Of a DNA stretch of 64,000 nucleotides, positions 60,542-64,000 are shown in pieces (position 1 is the stretch's first letter; every line of letters begins with the position of its first letter). The notes under the pieces are model-generated. The model did not search any database. It was not told the DNA's origin and saw only the letters and a program-made list of their open reading frames with translations. The DNA comes from Brevipalpus yothersi (taxonomy: Eukaryota > Arthropoda > Arachnida > Trombidiformes > Tenuipalpidae), in NCBI GenBank assembly GCA_003956705.1, contig QZCP01000090.1, positions 186,001 to 250,000 of the forward strand, written 5' to 3'. A program made the position numbers and the translations under genes.

Positions 60542-61308
60542 CTTTAAAACTCAACAAGTATGAGCACAAAAATTTCAATGCAGATACTGGAAAAGAAAGA
60601 AGTAAATCATGAGATGAGATGTATGTGAAGAATATTTTCTCTTTTACTGAACATTATTCTCTTTTTCGATATATATATATATTTATTGTTATTGACTCAT
60701 ACGATGAAAAGAGGTGCGTCATCATGATTTTCGTTAATGTGTGAGATTTTTTTCTCACAAAAATAAGATGAATCATCCACTTTGCGTGATGTATATTTTC
60801 TACAAATTTACCACAGATTCAGGGTAAAATAATCCGTTGAACATTCTAGTATCTCAAATAAAAAGCATCTGAGTATGTCCAACGAAAATCTAGACTAGAA
60901 TTATGCTCTAATTGCCTATCAAATCTAATCACTATCAGTGTTTTATCTGCTATAATAACAGAATTTACTCACCAACTAGAGATGCTCAGAATGATGAGAT
61001 GATATTCGGACTGTAATCTTTGCAATTCTCGATGAACACAAAAAAAGCAAACAAATGAAAGAATAATTTAAGTTCAACAAATTGAATGAAAATCAGAATC
61101 GAACTGAAACACTATAACTAACACTCGTATCATTGATCCGATCGAATTGTTTTCACACGCTCAGCTGGATAATGTTTATCAGGTAAGAAAAAAATATTTC
61201 GGTGCAAAAATTTGTTGAACAAATTTTTGCATCACTCTTACGCACTTGTTCGACCGGCCAGCTCTCACAAACCAGAGAAGGAAAACTTGAAACAACATTC
61301 TTTTCATT
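60542..61308. other. Intergenic; possible upstream exon at the 3' side
   Basis: AT-rich DNA. A frame ending NVYQ at a GTAAGA donor (61184) is phase-compatible with the exon at 61381, but carries no start codon of its own. Confidence 0.35.
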
Positions 61309-61372
61309 CTCTCTCTTTCTCTCTTTCTCTCTTTCTCTCTTTCTCTCTTTCTCTCTTTCTCTCTTTCTTTAT
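61309..61372 (+). repeat. CTCTTTCT octamer repeat
   Basis: Tandem 8-base CTCTTTCT units forming a strong polypyrimidine tract directly before a CAAAAG acceptor. Confidence 0.85.
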
Positions 61373-61380
61373 TTCAAAAG

Positions 61381-61584
61381 TTGATGTCCTCCAAAATCGA
61401 TTCAGAGAGAAATGAAGAGCTCTACAGAATGAAAGAGAAATTCTTATCAAGTTCTTATTTTCATCAATTCATGAGGCCATGTCGGTCCGGCAACTGCGAC
61501 ATGTCACCATGTGGCGGTGTGTGGACACCGTTAATTTGTAGCGGCAAAAGAGATTATGATGATGGAGATAATGATAGTGGTTGA
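61381..61584 (+). CDS. Possible 3' exon of a cysteine-bearing amidated peptide precursor
   Basis: After the pyrimidine tract and an AG at 61379-61380, an open frame of 67 codons ends at 61584. Near its end it encodes four cysteines spaced C-x4-C-x4-C-x8-C, followed at once by SGKR (Gly plus dibasic, the standard amidation and cleavage signal) and an acidic tail. The upstream part is charged and lacks a signal peptide, so at least one more 5' exon would be needed; an upstream frame ending in a donor at 61184 is in phase. The Cys spacing does not match a peptide family I know. This could be a chance frame. Confidence 0.3.
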   Translation: MMSSKIDSERNEELYRMKEKFLSSSYFHQFMRPCRSGNCDMSPCGGVWTPLICSGKRDYDDGDNDSG

Positions 61585-63549
61585 GGTTTGGTAGGTGGAT
61601 AGAATCGTGGTTGAACACTTATCATTTTCATTTATATTGGTCAAAATAAAGTGGAATAAAAGGAATTATCATTCTTCTTTATTTTTTCTCTCTCTCTCTC
61701 CAGCTTACTTCACTTATGAGCACTCCTTTTGGCATAGCGGGATGGTCACTGATGAGGTCCGATTGCATTTTTTTTCTCGAATAACACATACACACACATA
61801 TATATACACTCACACTTACACACAAATAGTAGAGATGAGCTGCTCGAGAACGATTAAGGCAACGAATAGATATGAGTTTTAAATGATAAGCGTGGGGCAA
61901 TGTTGATATATATATTCATAAGTGAAAGAAATGTTCATAAGACTAATAATAATGATGATTCGTGACCAAAAATTGTCACATATTATGACTTACGCTTAAC
62001 CAGACCAGTTTTTCTTTTTCATCAGTTTGAGATTGAGAGGGTTTGAATCTGAAAAAAAGTTTCACAAACAAAGTCATCTGAAGAATAAAGATTGAGACTG
62101 GGGAAAGAATTCTTGTTGGATGACAGAAAAGAATTTTCTTCAAGAATCAAAAGGAAAAGATGGAGACAAGGTACAGTATTCCAATACCTAGTTTAGGTTC
62201 ATTGATCACCATCAAGTCCGTGAACCCTTATAATTTTTGATTATTTAGTAAAAATTGGCGTGGGGAGCCAAAAAGATAACGGAATTTTGGTAGCGTAGGG
62301 AGCAGATAAAAAGGAAGATGAAACTTTTTTTGTACCCATTTTTTTCTTCTTCTTCTTTTTCTTCATCATATTTTTCTTTGCGCCTCTTTTTCCGCCCTAT
62401 TTTATTGCTTGTCACAATTTTTCTCATGACTTGTCGTTCAATTTAACTTGAACACAAACATACACATACAAAAACATTCATATACCCAATCTTGCATCAT
62501 GATTATGATCACATGAGGACAATGAAAGACTCCAGTTTTTCATACACGATTTGTGAGCGAAAAATTTTGTTTGTGTGTGTATGTTTGGGATTGTGTATGT
62601 GTGTATGACAAGCCTGTCAAGGGCAAGGAATGTCTCACGAATAATAATATTTTATCTCACTGTGGGTACCAGTATATCAGTACAGGTGAGTCAAATCATG
62701 TATGTACACACACACGTACACACAAGTTAATTTAACTTAATATACTTGTAATCATTATACACTTCTGTCTCTCTCTCCATCTTCCTATTCCAAGTATTCC
62801 AAATGAATAAACTGGATGACACACGACACAATCGTACATATATAGAGAGAGAGAGACGATTTTCTTATTCATCATCATCTCATTTGCCAAAAGATCACTA
62901 TCCAATCTACCACCACCAAGTTCCATTTGGATTCGTTCGAACGAACTTTTGATGAACGTCAAAAGTCGAGAAAAAGAAAAAAAGTGCTCAACAGATCATA
63001 TACATATACATACACATACATGCGCAAAGTGGTCAACAGAGCTCTCTTGTGTGTTTGAATGAACAGAGAGAGAAGAAAAAAACATTCTCGCTTAACATTC
63101 ATGTGAAGATGATGAAATGAAAATGTTGTAGGTTGATCATCATCATTTGATCATTTGATCATTTTTTGTTAAGGATTAAACCAGATTCTTTTTCTCTCTC
63201 TTTCTCTCTCTTGCAAATCTTGATACCAAGTATAGTTTGTGAGAATAAGTTGAAGAGAGAGGTAAAGTTGGTGAATTTGATTGTGAGTGTGTATATCTTA
63301 TGTTATATGTAACCCTGTATATGCAATATAACCAAAACATAACATCATCATCAGTGTGTGTGCATGTATTGAGAAGGTGGATTTAAAGAAGTTATTCGAA
63401 CCATCATTGACAATCATGATGATGCTTCATAGGGTGTGAGCAGTTTCATTAAATATCTATCTTTTTGTTTTCCTCTCTTCTATCATGTCGAGGTAAGTTT
63501 AATCTCATCTTGCTTGATTGCCTGTTTAGTGTTGTTTGTGAAGTTGTTG

Positions 63550-63587
<38 letters not shown>

Positions 63588-64000
63588 ATTAGTGATTCAG
63601 AAGATGCTTGTATATGTTAATCTACTCCCAAACATACATTCACTTCAACTGTTGCTCTTAAATCTTTTTGTTTTAAATATTCAATTTTTAATTTTGTGAA
63701 CATCTTGGCCTAAACATACATCTTACTATTGTCATGTCTCTCTCTTTCCAGGAAACAATTTGTTAACTCCTTCTAAATCAATTTTCACTATCGAAAAAAA
63801 AAACCTTCATTTTTGCTACTCCAAATCATCATTCGTCATCTTTTTTTATCTCTGCTTATTTGATTTCATCGCCAAGTGTCAGTGATTGATTCATTTCTTT
63901 TTGCCACCGTGAACATCAATCGTTTTATTTTCCAGTTTCTGTTCACTCTATATATCCATTGTGTGTGTTTGTATGTCTGTATTGGTGTTGGTTTATGTGT
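61585..64000. other. 2.4 kb simple-repeat-rich, no gene seen
   Basis: Contains short CA/TA runs (61780-61830), scattered GT runs, CT runs and the (GT)n array at 63554-63584. A good donor follows an ATG at 63486-63495 (ATGTCGAG then GTAAGT) and an acceptor lies at 63749-63750, but the joined frame stops after ten codons, so it is more likely a 5' UTR intron of a gene beyond the window, or nothing. Confidence 0.4.
63554..63584. repeat. (GT)n microsatellite
   Basis: About 31 bases of pure GT. Confidence 0.9.

Noticed and set aside
63486..63780. Possible first coding exon (ATGTCGAG plus donor) at the right end
   Set aside because: Joining it to the next acceptor at 63751 gives only ten codons before a stop. 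It may be a leader exon of a gene outside the window but cannot be supported.
1..64000. CRISPR arrays, rRNA, tRNA genes, transposase or reverse transcriptase genes
   Set aside because: None seen. The tandem repeats are simple-sequence arrays, no tRNA A/B-box pair was convincing, and no mobile-element protein motif appears in any frame.

Overview
The window is eukaryotic DNA, most likely from an acariform mite. It is AT-rich, its introns are short to moderate GT-AG introns (about 35 to 600 nt), and it is full of GA/CT microsatellites. Three gene families point to a chelicerate arthropod: full ABCH-type half transporters (an arthropod-enriched ABC subfamily), several mu-class glutathione S-transferases (typical of mites and ticks and absent from insects), and a gustatory-receptor-like gene. 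No marker here fixes the species. Gene models were assembled by hand from conserved protein segments plus phase-matching splice sites. Each long model sums to a whole number of codons.

Layout. 0-11 kb is a housekeeping block: the 3' part of peptidyl-tRNA hydrolase 2, a lineage-type secreted Met/Ser/Gly-rich protein, transportin-1 in 15 exons, and a convergent RAD23. 12.7-14.4 kb is an unrecognised secreted mucin-like gene. 15.2-16.9 kb is a CYP4-clan P450. 17.4-35 kb is an accessory block. Two intronless ABCH transporters on the minus strand flank two complete seven-exon carotenoid-oxygenase genes (NinaB/BCO/RPE65 family), two broken copies of the same family, and a 12-exon NRF-6-type acyltransferase. 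35.8-42 kb holds a gustatory-receptor-like gene, an mpaB/rubber-oxygenase-like gene and a CRAL-TRIO lipid-binding protein. 43-58 kb holds an unknown protein, three mu GSTs, a small secreted protein, a secreted apyrase-type NTPDase and a lysosomal glucosylceramidase. 58-64 kb is mostly repeat-rich non-coding DNA with one possible peptide-precursor exon.

How the genes may work together (inference): from 15 to 58 kb many products act on lipophilic or isoprenoid molecules. They include the P450, carotenoid oxygenases, an mpaB/Lcp-type oxygenase, CRAL-TRIO carrier, membrane acyltransferase, ABCH exporters, GSTs and glucosylceramidase. This could be a loose neighbourhood for carotenoid, retinoid or xenobiotic handling, or simply tandem expansion of detoxification families. 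The most solid unusual observations are the carotenoid-oxygenase paralogues. There is a near-identical tract between the two intact genes that looks like gene conversion. The two broken copies carry complementary exon sets and share the same duplicated promoter and first exon.
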